Positions 1 through 13,600 of a stretch of 64,000 nt of DNA are shown here, piece by piece (position 1 is the stretch's first letter; every line of letters begins with the position of its first letter). The notes below the pieces were generated by a model that saw nothing but the letters and a program-made list of their open reading frames with translations, did no database searches and was not told the origin of the DNA. Location of the stretch: NCBI GenBank assembly GCA_963457665.1, contig OY735222.1, forward strand, positions 33,676,557 to 33,740,556, in the 5' to 3' direction. The position numbers and the translations under genes are program-made. This DNA comes from Thysanoteuthis rhombus (taxonomy: Eukaryota > Mollusca > Cephalopoda > Oegopsida > Thysanoteuthidae).

Positions 1-1189
1 TTCTGAGTCCTCTGCGTAGCTGCTCTGCTGCCATGATATCTTTGTCTGTTGTCAGACTATGAATGGTTTAGGACAAATTATCCCTCATTTCCTGCACACA
101 ATGGCGATGTGTTGATAGACTTGGGTTTCCGGACACACAGACCCAACAGCTCAAGTACCCATTTCCTTTTAATGCTGAAAACAAAGAAATATTACTAGAA
201 AATGGCCAATAATTTTTACTTAACACTTTCAAAACTCCTGGGACATACAGAAACTTGCAAGAAGTAAATAGACACCCTTCATTTCATGTTGAGAACAACT
301 GTAGCATTTTCCATGTTTTGGTTGCCTTCAATTTCAACTCTTGGACCATCATTCTATGATAGTAAGCAATATGGATCAGAAGTAATGATGATCCTTGAAT
401 TGTGATAAAAAGCAACGGTAATAAGATGGTGGCTTTGTCAAAAACTAATGATTGACAATGCTTCAGGAATGATATTAGACAACCTATGACCTTTTGGGTC
501 ACTAATTGATGTGAGTGTCAATGCCAACTCCATGATTCTTTGAGATACTGCATTTTAGGGATGTCTGTATTGAATAACTGAGCCAAAATAGTGCATTGTA
601 GCCTATGTAGAGGCTGTGCACGTCTAGATATTATCAGATTAAAAGTATATAAATTACAACTAATACCAATAGTTGAAAATATTTGTTTTTCTTTTCCTTT
701 CTTCTTCAAACGTCTCTGGTCAGAAAACCATCTCTTATTACTTGCTGCATAAATATCTCCTCAAAAACTCATTTGGCCACCCAGCTATTTTTCATATTTT
801 TCCATTTTTATCTTCCTCATTAAAAAGAGGAAACAGGGTATTTGATGCTGAACCTCCGCCTTTTGTGAAATGCCATTTTAGTTGAGTAAATTGCAGGCAT
901 AATGTTTGTCTCTGTTCAGTTTTGGCTTAGAGACTTTTCATCATGAAGTTCACAAAGGCAAGCCTGATTACAACTACTGACATTGCTCTCACTCTCAAGG
1001 AGGACCTAAAATCATCACTTCCTAATTGCCTGTCATCTTTTTTCATAGTATAGTCTTTTTAAAGGCCTATAATGATCGCTGACGAAGGGATGAATGTCCT
1101 GGCAATAGATAGAATGGTTGAAACGTCCATTTTCTGTAATAAGCTAATTCTTTTTGACATTCAGATTTTTTAAAACCTCCTTTTGTTTT

Positions 1190-1656
1190 GCTTGTCTTTT
1201 CTCTTCTTTTGCTTGTCTTTTCTCTTCTTTTGCTTGTCTTTTCTTTTCTCTTTCGCTTGTCTTCTCTTTTCTCTTCTTTTGCTTGTCTTTTCTCTTCTTT
1301 TGCTTGTCTTTTCTTTTCTCTTTTGCTTGTCTTTTCTTTTCTCTTTTGCTTGTCTTTTCTTTTCTCTTTTGCTTGTCTTTTCTTTTCTCTTTTGCTTGTC
1401 TTTTCTTTTCTCTTTCGCTTGTCTTTTCTTTTCTCTTTCGCTTGTCTTTTCTTTTCTCTTTCGCTTGTCTTTTCTTTTCTCTTTCGCTTGTCTTTTCTTT
1501 TCTCTTTCGCTTGTCTTTTCTTTTCTCTTTCGCTTGTCTTTTCTTTTCTCTTTCGCTTGTCTTTTCTTTTCTCTTTCGCTTGTCTTTTCTTTTCTCTTTC
1601 GCTTGTCTTTTCTTTTCTCTTTGGCTTGTCTTTTCTCTTCTTTCGCTTGTCTTTTC
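1190..1656 (+). repeat. Polypyrimidine minisatellite, 23-bp unit, about 20 copies
   Basis: Tandem units start CTTGTCTTTT and end CTCTTTCG or CTCTTTTG, with 21-bp variants at the left end (to about 1300). The + strand is almost pure pyrimidine. Because 23 is not a multiple of 3 and the unit holds no stop in the open frames, long ORFs run through it in several frames on both strands. They encode only 23-residue repeats (KRKEKTSEREKKRQAKE on the minus strand). It is not a gene. Confidence 0.95.
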
Positions 1657-2299
1657 TTAGATTTATAGTAGCCACTATTATATCAATATTTCTGAAATGA
1701 TTTTTTGAAAAAAAGTCAAAAAAAAAAAACAAACTAATGATAATTTGGTATGGAGGAGCAGCTTGAATTAGGAAAATTCCTCAAAGCATTCCGTGTGTAA
1801 TTTGTATGTAATTGTCTGGAAATGTCAAACTAATATTATTATATTAATTAACTGAGATAACAAAGTATTTATTAAAGAACAAAATGAAGAAAAAGTTTTT
1901 TTTGGTTTAATGATTGAAGCCTGAGGTTAGTGGAGTCTTACACATCTGCTGAAACAATTATGTCATCCTATTCTGTTTGTATGGCAGAAAATTAAACAAG
2001 CTCTTATTACAAAGGTTGTTGAAAATAATTGACCCAGTGATAATTTACTGGTAGCATTCCATTCTTTGAATTACTGGAACTTTTTTCTGCACGCAACATT
2101 ACTGGTTGTTAGGAAACACCTTGTTGCCCACTTAAATTGTCCTTTTTAAGGACATACCATATATTTTGGCAGATAGAGCAACCATTGAAACATAACCCCC
2201 TTCCTGCAAATAAGAATGAAAATTAAATAAAATGAAACCTGGACTGAACTGTGAGCTAAAAATGGTGATTTAATTACCATATTCGTCAGTGTGCAAGTC

Positions 2300-2460
2300 A
2301 ACTTCATCATCATCATCAGTCTTTCAACGTCCTTCTTTGGACATAGACCTTCCCCAGGATTTGCCACACTTCTCTATCATGTACTTCCTGAACTTGTCTA
2401 GCTCGTCTCTCCATCTAACATTCTGCCGGCCTCGGTTGCGCATGTGATCTCGGGGGATAA
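2300..2460 (-). mobile_element. Non-LTR retrotransposon 3' end (RT C-terminus relic)
   Basis: On the minus strand the reading RNRGRQNVRWRDELDKFRK, then SWGRSMSKEGR with the overlapping frame LCPKKDVERLMMMM, matches the extreme C-terminus of RTE/Jockey-like LINE reverse transcriptases (RGR-x-x-RWRD-x-L). Such elements typically end with a TGATGATGATGA tail, which is present here. The upstream RT domain is absent: a 5'-truncated copy with a frameshift. Confidence 0.65.
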
Positions 2461-2611
2461 CAAGTATTAAAAAAAAACTCAAACTCCAAGTCAACTGATA
2501 TTCTGAGCATGAAGATGTCGATAGATAGCAGAAGTAAAAATGAGTCGGTGGCACATGCTGAGAAGTGAAGCTGCAAGCCCATGCCATAGGGTAGCTTAGT
2601 AATTCTATCAT

Positions 2612-5600
2612 GCTAAGCTAGTACCACAATTCATATGACAGTTCCAAATTTTATACACCACTTTTTTTAAAAAAAAAGTTCAGCTTGATTATTTACTCCT
2701 AAAATGTGAAGAATATCTAACGTTGCTTGTCCTCAAAAAGAATTTGTATCCTGCTCCACACACACACACACTGTGTTTTTTTCGTTTTTTTTTTATTTTT
2801 ATTTTATTATTATTGAAAAAATTCCTTTTACAAAATATTTAAAGGTTCCTTAACATTGAAATATTGACAAAATTAAGCATACATCTCTGTTTGATTGAAT
2901 ACTTGCAAATAAGTACTTCATTCCTTTATATTAAAATTGGCCCAAGCGATATTTTGGGCTATGTATATTTTGGTGTCCCTGTTTCTTTTCTAATGTTGGC
3001 TATAATTTTTTTCCCCTTACTTTTCATATAGAGACAGAGCAGGAAAAAGTATTGTTTGTAGGTGTTGAAATTTTTTCCCCATTTATGTCTTTATATTCAT
3101 GTATGACTAGATGTGTTTATAAGTGCATGTAAATAATTAATGTAGAGTTAAAAAAGAAGACATTTTTCTTGAGTACATACAGGCCGATAAATGAGTGTGT
3201 AGGCGTGTGAGGACAGCCATGAAGAGTAAGTAATTTTGACTTCCCCTTGCTTTAAGAGGGTAGCACAAGGAATGGCTTTTTATTCGGTTTAGAATTTCTT
3301 CAGTCAGATTTCAATACTTCTCGTTTGATTCTGCTCATAAAAATTTAAAGAAACTTTCTGTTGCCCTTCTACACAGGATCATATAAGGGGTTAGATACCC
3401 TTGAATTTGATTGTGATATCCTGTTAAATTCCATTCCTTTTTCCTTTAAAGCAGCATTTATGGAAATATATAAATATGTTACCTTGAAACTAAGTTTGGA
3501 AAGAAAACTTTGCAAAAAGATTTTTTCCCATTTGATCCAAAGACTGCAAATTTTATCAGAATCTGAACTTTTTTCCCTACAAATTTGTTGGATTAGGCTT
3601 TGGGACCTAAATCCCTTTTTTATATTACATGGGAACAATGGCTTAACACTCACCTTTTAAGATGGCTTAAAAACTGTCGAAACTGATTCAAATAAACCTA
3701 TCTCTTGCCTTGTTCTGTTCTAAAGAAGGTACAAATCACTTATGTTTTTGTCTGTAGTAATGGGTAAAGAGAAGAAGTCTATATTGAGCTCCCTTGAAGT
3801 TGAGACTGCCACAAAATTTAGCTAATTACACTATGTTCAAGAAACAGATGTTTCCTTAATGTTAAAATGTGTATTGTCCCTAACTCCTCTCTAGGAGATT
3901 TAGAGGTATTGAGTAAGCTACATGTGGGAGTGCATTGCCTGTTTGTCTTCACAAGTTGGTAAGAGATTGTCAAGAAAAATTCGAACCAGAATCTGATGAA
4001 GATAAAACAAATGCTTATTATCATCATTGTTGTTTGAACCAGGTTCCTTTTTGTCCAGTTGATCAAGCTTATTAGTCACTTTCAATGGTTCTGCTACACT
4101 TCTCAAAATGAATTCCATCTTCTGATTGTTCATGTGTTTCAGCTGGGTAAAAATAACAAGGAAAAATGGCTAAGTGTATGTGTATACACAATTATGTATC
4201 TTGTTAGATACCAATTCCTAATATTTTACATTGGTTCTAATCACTTGAATCATGGGACAAACACTGCTCCTTCCTTTGTGTGTGTGTGTGTGTACATCTG
4301 CAAAATTGCATCCTCTCACTTTATCTAGATTCTTATGATCCTGGCTCAAATGACCAATAATAGATGATGTTCATTTGCTGAACCAGACATTTTCCTCTCC
4401 GAAAGTAGGCATATTCTTTGCCTATTCCTTTTTTTTTTTCCCTCCACACCTGTGCCAAGTGCAACACTGGCAATTGATTTTGGTTTAGCCAATAGATGAA
4501 TATATCTGCCACACATGCATGTCTTTCTGAGAGATTTCTTCTGCCTCTTTCCTGGTTCTTGCCTTTTCATATAGATAACTCCTCCAACCATCCATATCAT
4601 CGAATGGCCTTAAAAAAAAATAATGAATTTTGATGCAAAGCAGGTGGTGTTGGGTCACTGTTTTGTAGAAATTCTTTCTTTTAAACCACTAACATGAAAC
4701 CCATTGTTTTTTTTTTCTCTTGTCCTTTTTCCTGCTATCACTTTAGAGCAGAAGATATTTCATTGTTCTTGACTTGGTATGCACTAAAATCAAAGTTTTT
4801 CTTCTCTTTCCTTTTAGACTGTAAGTTTCCCTTATCCTTGTCATGATTACTAGATAGTTGGGAAACCTCCTCAGGAAAGTCTTTTGAGCATGAAAGTTTC
4901 TTTGTTGTGACAAAACACTTGTTTTTTCCTCTATTCCCACTTAGTTGATACCTTGCATTTCATCTAAATCCTGATTTATAGCTTATAATCAACATATATA
5001 TAGTGTGTGTCTTTGTATTTGTAACATTTGTCAATGAGTGCACAGATACTCTCATCCAAGGCAGAAAGGCCAGTTTGTTAGTGAATAATCCAGCCGTCTT
5101 TCACAGGTACTGTGCTAGCTACCCATATTGATCATTCAAGTAGTAGAATTTTTTTTTTTACTCCATTTTCTCCGAAAGTTTTTTTTGTGTTCATTTTGTC
5201 TACATAAATACAATTATACCTATTTGTGTTCTATTATGCACAGAAGTTCTTGCCATCTACCTACTTCCATCTCTAATATTTTTATGCATGCAAAGCATGT
5301 ATGGTTAAACAATTTTGAGTATTGTTCTCAGACATTCAACTTGTAGATTAGGTTTCTGATAAGTTGGGTGTAGACAGCATTGGATATCTCATGAGTAAGA
5401 TGGTTAAATCTTCTGTTAAACAAATACAATGCTTGCTTCAGATGATGTTCAGTGAAAATCTGTTTAAGTTTGTAGATTGTGTGTTCTGAACAGTAGTGAA
5501 AAATTGGGGTAAACCTCAAATGTCACTTCTGTTTGAAATATAATCTATTGAGGCTATAAGTCAGTATAAGTCTACTCGATTTGATAAATCTGGTTTCAGA

Positions 5601-6844
5601 TTACCCTGTCTTATCTTATTCTTAAAGCGGATTTATTTGGCCCTGTATATGGTGAGCCTCAAACCCAGAGATGTCAAATGAGTTTCTTGTTTCATTTATG
5701 TCACTTTTTTTCCTTGAATTTCCTCTCGGAGGCGTATATCATTCCTCAATTTAGGATTCTCAATTTTTAAAAATCTAATGTTTCAAGTATAGATTTTAAA
5801 TTAGGCTGGAATCATTTTCAAATAATTGGAAGAGCCACTTATGAAACGTGTGGTGTATGAAGTCTCCATTTTATCATACTGTTTAAACAGAAATAGATGG
5901 GAATTGATCGACATCTTGTATCATGAACTTGGGTTTTTGTAAATTAATATGAATTACATCAGCATTTGAAAAAATACAAAGCATCATTTCATGTATAAAT
6001 ATTTTTCCAAGCTGAGATGGCATTAATTCTATTTGAAAATATACTTATCTACAAGTAGAATAACAACTTTCACTAAATCCCATCCTATATATATTTTATA
6101 CTATTTGCATATTTGTTCATTGATTTTCAATTGTTACTGATCACATTTACTTGGTAGCATTTTCAATAAAAAAAAGCTGCTTGGCTGTGATACATATGCG
6201 AAATGTCTTCTGAATAGTTCTTGTGATGCTATTGTTGTATGGTTCTCCTTGCATAATACTTGCCTTCTTTGGTTGGTGTACAGTCTTTAACTTTGATTTT
6301 ATCACTGAAATGGTATTGGCTTTTGCTAGCATTGTTACTAACTGATTAAGTGGATAGTTTAGTGGTGTTGACTCTGAGAAAGATATGCTGGACAGCAGGA
6401 CATACATCCTCCTATCATAACAGGACTCTATTGTTGATAAACTGGATAAACACCAATGACAACTTGGTAAAATATCATCCAGCCCTCTTCTTAACTGTCT
6501 ACAAATACAATAAAAATAACGAATTGCATAAATGTGGAACATTTTACCGTAATGTTGAAGTAAATCAAATTTATTGAGCAGTTGATACTGAAATCCAAGC
6601 CATCTGCGTTATGGTGGCCTTTCTTCATTACACACTAATTTCAGGTATATATATAATGCATTGGACATTTGTGTATTAAGAAGAATTGATAGCATTTCTC
6701 AGGATGAGAATAGCATCAATTTGGATGTGAACAATAGAGAATGTTCTAAACCTCTGCCTAAAATCCCAGTACCCGAGAAAGTCATCAGTGTCAGATTTGC
6801 TCCTTCAGTCTCCAGAAACCCTATTCTACATTATTTTATGTAAA
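2612..6844. other. No gene seen
   Basis: AT-rich, CpG-poor sequence with short poly-T/poly-A runs, a (CA)n near 2758 and a (GT)n at about 4274-4293. Open frames are short and lack any recognisable family or splice context. Confidence 0.5.
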
Positions 6845-7016
6845 TATAGGGTGAGCATAAAGTTCTTTTCCCAAATTTCCAACATTTGATACAAAAATAT
6901 TATCATTGGTCTATGTAATGTGGCAACAGTTATATTTCTATCTAGCATAGCTTTTCTTCTTGGATCTGATTGTTCATAATCAAGGAAGGGTTGCAGACTT
7001 TATGTTCACCCTGTAT
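6845..7016. mobile_element. MITE with 19-bp terminal inverted repeats
   Basis: The left end reads TATAGGGTGAGCATAAAGT; the right end, reverse-complemented, reads TACAGGGTGAACATAAAGT, 17 of 19 identical, about 170 bp apart. The leading TA on each side fits a TA target duplication, as made by Tc1/mariner-superfamily transposases. The interior has no coding capacity. Confidence 0.75.
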
Positions 7017-9234
7017 ATTATCTAGACAACTATTTCATTATTTGGTTTGTTTGAGTTCAGGATTTAATTACTTTGGCAATTTTTTTTTGGTGAAATATTC
7101 CTGGTTCTTGACAGCTAATTTTGTTGTATATTTTGCAAGCTTAATTAAATTTGTACACATTAAGGCGGCAAAGAGTATTTGTTCTGTTGTCTGCGTTGCT
7201 AGTTATTGGACAGACTTGAAATTCGTACTTTGCTATATCAGTAGTGGCAACCGAGTAGCAGCAGTATTTAGCATCATCAGTTCAGTGCGCAGCTAATCAA
7301 AGCAGATGTAAGTCAAGGTAACCTGTAACTGTGTTCGCAATTCTGAGAAAAAAAGAGCTTGCTTGCTTGCTTGAAATTGGTAGAATATCAGAAGTTTGTA
7401 TATGGCCTGTTTAATTCTGTTCTACAATAAGTAGGATGATGTAGCATGTTTAACAGAAATGAGAACACTTTTTTCTTTGTCTCTCTGCTTTTGCTTTTAT
7501 ATTTCTAAAGCCACTTCAACTCAAATTTTTCAATTCCTCCAGCTCATTCCATAGTGTATTTCATATTTCTAGCTTACTGTTTTTTCATAGATAGGCTTCC
7601 AGCCAGTCTATATCAGATCTGCCACAGGAGTCCTCTAGTTGATGTCCAGGTTCTGTTTTGACAACCAGGTTGATGAATGAAATGGTCCATAAATGAAGGC
7701 TTTGCTTTAGGGTTTGAAAACGTTCATCCTTTTTCTCTTTTTCCATTCGATTTGTTTTAGATCTTGGCTAATGGGGCATGGGTTCATATTTGTTTCTTCG
7801 AGACTTTTTTTTCCCCTGGTTTAGGGATGCTCTGTTCCCATGTTTTTCACAGGTCATATGAGCAATAGTGGTCAGTGCGATTGATGGCTGGCAGAAATAT
7901 GGTTGGTCAATAAAAAAGTAGGTCAGCAAACAAGGGCAGTTATACGCTTTTATTCAAGCTGTAAAAAGTTTCTTTGCATATAGAGAATTTTATAAAAATC
8001 TCAAAACTGAATGGTACCTTGTAGATTTTTGCCATATGACTGGAATTATGTAAACTAAGGAAGAAAAAAAAAACAAACTTGTAACCATAGTGAGATGAGT
8101 ATAATTTATCTGAACAATGTGATTTGCTTTATGGTTAGGGAAATGGAATCGTAGAAATTTCAAGTTTGGATTCCTGTCATATTTACTTGTATAACTTTGA
8201 ATTAGGGGAGAAGGCATTAATCCTTCTCTCTAAGCACAGTCCCGTTGCCAGTAATCTTTACCATGATCTTGTTCTTCATTATAAAATAATAAATGATAAA
8301 AATAATTACTTGCTAAAGCTCTATGAATGCTGTGGCTATTGTCAACATTGACTGGATACTATTCATGACCTCATTAAAAAAACGAAAAAAGCTTTCCTAC
8401 TATCATCTTACTAATAATTTACTATCTGAAAACTAGTCTTTAGTGTTCTGTATGCCACCTAACCAGCACAGGGTCACCAGTTCCTGTTGTCTCATGTGTC
8501 ACTTATGGTTACCTGCGGTCAGTAGGGCAAAAGTGCTCCCATTATGTCTCCATATATGCGCTATGAGGTCAGACTAGTTATGTTGGGTGCTGGAGTTCTG
8601 AATATCTTGAGGGTGTCAAAGATGGAGGACTCATTTCCTGTAAAGGATCCTGAGCTTTGGGGTGGGGGACATCTTGAATGGGTGATGGTTGTGTGGTTTG
8701 TTATGCAAAGGGTTTGGCTGATGCTTTTTGACGTGGTAACTAAGCACTTTGTGTTTCGACAGATCTGACTCATGATGACCCTGTAAAGGTCTCGAGAGTG
8801 GCCAGTGATTAATTCTAGATGATCATTTTCCCAGGCCCGAATTTTAGAAAATGATGCTTGTTTCGTCAGTTAGTCATCTTTCTCTCTACTCCAAGCCCGA
8901 AGTCGTATTGAGCCAAAGAAGGGAGGGTTTGAAAAAAATCCTGTTCGTTTACTTATGTACATAATTGAGTCTTTAGCCAAATGTTGAAAAAAGCAATTAT
9001 TTTTAACTACAAATGTTTATTTTTCAATACTAAATCCAATGCTACTCTATTAATCATACAGCTGAATTTTTCACTCTATGATGTTTTATCTAAGTCTTTC
9101 TGGCCATGAGCTTATTGATTTACCCTCGCATACATTTGAAATGAATTGTCCATAATATCCCTATTCTGCCAGTAACTGTTGCCTTAATTTTGGATCACTG
9201 ACAATCCATTTTTTTGGTTTTCAGTATGATAGCA
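7017..9234. other. No gene seen
   Basis: Unremarkable AT-rich sequence. A short CTTG run (gcttgcttgcttgcttg) lies near 7357-7373. Open frames at 7990-8217 and 8544-8773 show no family resemblance. Confidence 0.45.
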
Positions 9235-9893
9235 TACAGGTTGAGTTCTAAACTTGATCGAACAAATTTCAAGTTAAAAGATTGTAAAGCTCATTTGTTA
9301 AGTCATCAATTTCAACTTTCTAAATCCAATGTTACTAGGATGATTCTTCTTCTTATATCATAGTCTTGTGTATGACTTTCACTGTTTTGTGTCTGGATCA
9401 GCTCGCACCAAGATTGGGTTATTACAAATCATTCTGTGAGGAGATGGGGGTGTACCCTTTCTACCTTTTTGGCACTCTTCCAAAGTTTGCTAAATAGCAT
9501 TTGCTAAATGAAGACAGGCATTGTCATGAAGCAAAATGAGGTTTTCTAATTCTGAGTTCTTCCTCCGTGTTATTGAATTCAAAATTGTTTCTGAACTTTG
9601 TCAACCATTCCTTACTTATGCTTGTACATATTATCAACATAAGCTTCAATAATCCATTTCCTAATTTCTGCAGCACTTTTTCCAGATTTAACATGGTTGA
9701 AATCCCAAATGTCGATTTTTATATAGTATCAACCTTGCTTTTCACCAAAATAAGGTAAAATTACCCCTTTTCCCCACTAACAATTGGAGAGTATGCATAT
9801 ACATGCAAGAAAGAGTCAAGTAGACTTCAAAAGCACTAAGATTTCCCTTACATGGTACTGAAGTTGGCACCGGGGACTTTTGCATCAACCTCA
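9235..9893 (-). mobile_element. Mariner-family transposon relic, internally deleted
   Basis: On the minus strand, IDIWDFNHVKSGKSAAEIRKW, then IIEAYVDN, followed by a degenerate WF-x-KFQ-like block, resembles the mariner transposase N-terminal helix-turn-helix. It jumps abruptly to LHDNACLHLANAI, resembling the catalytic D-N-A-x-x-H block. The outer end at about 9870-9892, read on the minus strand, is AGGTTGATGCAAAAGTCCCC, like an irritans-type mariner terminal repeat. The other end (about 9235) is poorly conserved, so the limits are approximate. Confidence 0.6.
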
Positions 9894-10611
9894 TATATAA
9901 ACCAAAGCTTATTAAATATCTACAACAATTAAGAGTGCACAGCTTTAAGAAGGCATGAATAATAAACTAATTGGCTAGCCTGAGAATAATGCTAACAGCT
10001 AACCTTCCTTCTTTCCAGCCATGCTACTAACCATCAAAGCCCAATTAGTGTAATTTGATCCTCTTCTCTTGGCCATTCCATTGTTAGAACATCCCTGAAA
10101 AACAACGCCCACCAGTGAGCTGTTGAACAATGCTTTTTTTGTGTTCTCTGCTGGGCAAAGTTTTAAATGAACCTCTTCATTTTAATCCAATCAGCTTGCA
10201 AAGTAGTAATGAGGGATTAATTTGTAACTTACTGAAACTGTAAACAAACATGCACTAAAGAGAATGGTGGAATGAACTACATGAGGTCTCTACAGGTCTC
10301 CTCCCTGACCTGGCTTGTAAAAACTGAGTGGAAATGACTATGGGCCTGGAATAGTAGAGTATTTCCCCACCAGCGAAAGAATTCAGTTGAGACTTCGAAC
10401 TCTCACTATTTATGCATTCCCAAATAATGTACTTTAGGTTGTTTCTTATCATTGCCCATTGACTTGACTTATACTCCACCATTCCCCTACTTTGCTTTTC
10501 TGTACTAAAGGATTAAATGTTTCTAATGGTAGGGAATTTTTTTTTTTCACTCCAAGTTCGTCAGAAGTTGATGTCAGTGTTACTGACTGAATATTGCTAA
10601 TTTGTGTGAGT

Positions 10612-10658
<47 letters not shown>

Positions 10659-13600
10659 ATGTATGTATATATGTGTGTGTGTGTGTGTGTATGGAATTAG
10701 AAAGGTGGTCAGGAATCAAGGCAAGTGTTATGGTTACCATATATTGATGTACTGTGGCACTTTATCTAATAATAAACATTCTAAATTTCTCCAAATAGCT
10801 TTATTTTTGGCTTCATTTCTTTTTTGTTAACCCTCGGCTACTCTTTATGGTTAGTGCTCCTACTCAAGGAGCACTTAAGCTCCTTTGAAAGCTGACCAAA
10901 CCCTGCTCCCTCCCACTATTGGATAGATGCTCTTATCCTTTGCAATGTTTTCTTTATTGAAAGCAAGAGAAACAGCTCCAGCCATTGATTAACTGGTGGA
11001 AATACGAACTTAAAGCCACATCAGATTCAACAAATGTCTCTGGTTTCTCTCCACCATTCTTCAAGTCTTGATTTTATATGATAGCATCTAAAAATTCATT
11101 TTGTCAGAGAGTATGTTCATGACATACACTCCTACTGATGACAAGGTTAATGGAGTCTTATCTTGTCTCTGCAGACCTCTGTAAGGACATATCTTTAAAA
11201 GAAAAAGAGTTCTCAGGGGCAGAGAATGGTGAGTGGTTGATGACTGCAACTGATAGAGAGCCGGACACTGGTTGATGGCTGCTACTGATACTATGTGTGA
11301 CAGTCTTGGCTCTTATTATGTATCAGCTAGTGTACCTGGCATTGCTTGGGAAGGAAAAACAACGCAGGAAAGCAAAGGATATTCTATAGAGATTTCATAA
11401 AATTGAAGAGAGGGTTTAAAGCCTTGAATTGATTTTTCTCGTAACCGTGCTCACCTTTGGCATTAAAGTCAGATTGTAAGTAGACCTCTTCCTCTCTAAA
11501 ATTTTTTGAATGTTTTCTCTGAAAATTGACAAATTCCAGAATGTTAGGTACAAAAAAAAAAAAAAGGGACTAATCAATTTTCTCCATTGATCTTGACCTG
11601 CTGATTCTATTTCTTTCTGTGGCTTTTACCACTGAGCCATTGATACTTCCACCGATTTCTTTTTGAAATTGATAGATCAATCTTGAAATAGAAGCTTACA
11701 AATTTAGACAGAAAAAGTAGTTTTGACCCTAAATTGATCTGTGGGGACCTTGGTGGTTAGCACTACTTACCTTATGTTAATCCTGGGGTCGCGTTACCCT
11801 TCTAAACAAAATGTAGCCCCTAGGGTGCAATCGTTTGGGAGTCTAAGATGCATTCATGTAAGATCGCAAACATTTCCCATTCTTGTAGTATTTTTTTTTT
11901 CAAAAGGCAGAAATGTTTTGAAAATAGGTCCCATCTTAGTCTTGTTTGTATAAATTGGTACTTAGGTGAGGTTCCATTTGTTAGTGTTATGACTTTTACA
12001 CACCTTTTTATGTAGGAAATTCGTAGTATCTTGAATTAAATGCCATATGTATCTTATATTGAATAAATTGTAATATCTCTCTACCTTCTGTTATGGTATG
12101 TAACCATGTATCTATCAAGTGCCAGCAAATTGAAAGTAATGTTCCTATCAATAACAGGCTTTTTCACTACAATCTGTATGATTTCTCTCAGTAACTTTTG
12201 CCTCAATTCTGAATCCACTGACAATTTTTATCTCTGACCCCTCTTGCCAGAATTTGTGGTGTAATGGTATGTGTCATCATTACATTCTTTGAAAGTTTTG
12301 TATTTTGTTTAATATATCCTACTCATGATATCACGGGTTATATAAATGACTGGTGTATGTATCTATTTTGTGTGTGAAAAATGAACTACATGAAAAGTTT
12401 ATGATTAGGACTTCCCTGACATTTATTCAGTTCCTCATAGGTGTTAAATAACATCTTGAAAAACGTATGATATTTTTAGTGCATATATTTTATAGAATGC
12501 TTTCACACACTCTACATTGGTGATTGTACTAAAGTTGTATAATCATACACAAATGTCCACCACAATTTCTCACATTTGTTGGGTTTAATTTGTTGGTGGT
12601 TACATGTTATCTTGTTACCTTTACATTATTGTTTATATACTTTTATATAGATATTTACCAAGCTTTGTCTGATATAGGGGCATGACTGTAGCTCAGGGAT
12701 GACCAACATTACTACCAGAGTGAAGGTTTCATTACCCCATTATTCATACAATAGGCCTACCACAATCTTACACACCCCAAAAAACCTTTGCTCTAGTGAA
12801 ATCCCTGTCTCCTTCTTGGATATCAAACACAGGTCATGCCTCAATGTAGTGTTTATAGTTAAAAACAGCTGTTTAGAGGTCCTCATGGGGGAGTGAATTC
12901 AAATCCACCCACTAAAATCCCTTTGCTTTATTTTCTCTTCAGAAATGTGGAAAATCTTTACTGTGGGTGGGTGGGTGATAAAAAGAACCAAATGGACCAA
13001 ATCTAAGCCTTCCTTTCAATCTGCTTCCTGTTTAATGATCTTTCCATTCTCCATTACCCCTGCCCCCTGTCACGCACACCTACACAGCATCCAATCCATC
13101 TCTTTCTCCTTGAGAGCCTTTATCTCCAAAGCAACATCTGTGAATCCCCCACCTACCTTTCCTACTTCTGAATAATCATCTTCCATCCATGTTCATCCCC
13201 CACCCCAACTTCATTCTGCTTCCATTTGGGAGCACCTTCAATTTGACTTTTACTGAATCCTCTGTACTTCTTCCTGCTCCTTGAAGATTTTTTGCATACC
13301 AGTGTCAAAGAATGTCTAAGGATTTCTGTCTTGATTTAGGGATTGGGAGACAGGGCAAAGAGCTCCCTAGTTAGCAAAAGAAGCTGGTTAGTAAGTCAAA
13401 GAGTTATTGGTGGTGTTCTTGAAATGAACTGGTAGGGCTGTTGTTACTAGTGGTAATAGAGAGATTCTTTTCCTTTCATTCAACTTGGAAGGAAAAAGAA
13501 ATGGACCTTAAAAACACAACTCTACCTTTTCCTAAACACAAATACAGATAGCTGGGCTGACTCTATATTTGTTTGTGTCCCCAGCCATGCTGATAATGAT

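Noticed and set aside
1190-1656. CRISPR-like regular array
   Set aside because: Direct head-to-tail minisatellite without unique spacers, in eukaryotic DNA.
1067-1732. 221-codon minus-strand Lys/Arg/Glu-rich ORF and three overlapping plus-strand ORFs
   Set aside because: All are translations of the 23-bp tandem repeat, which lacks stops in several frames; no conserved domain or splice context.
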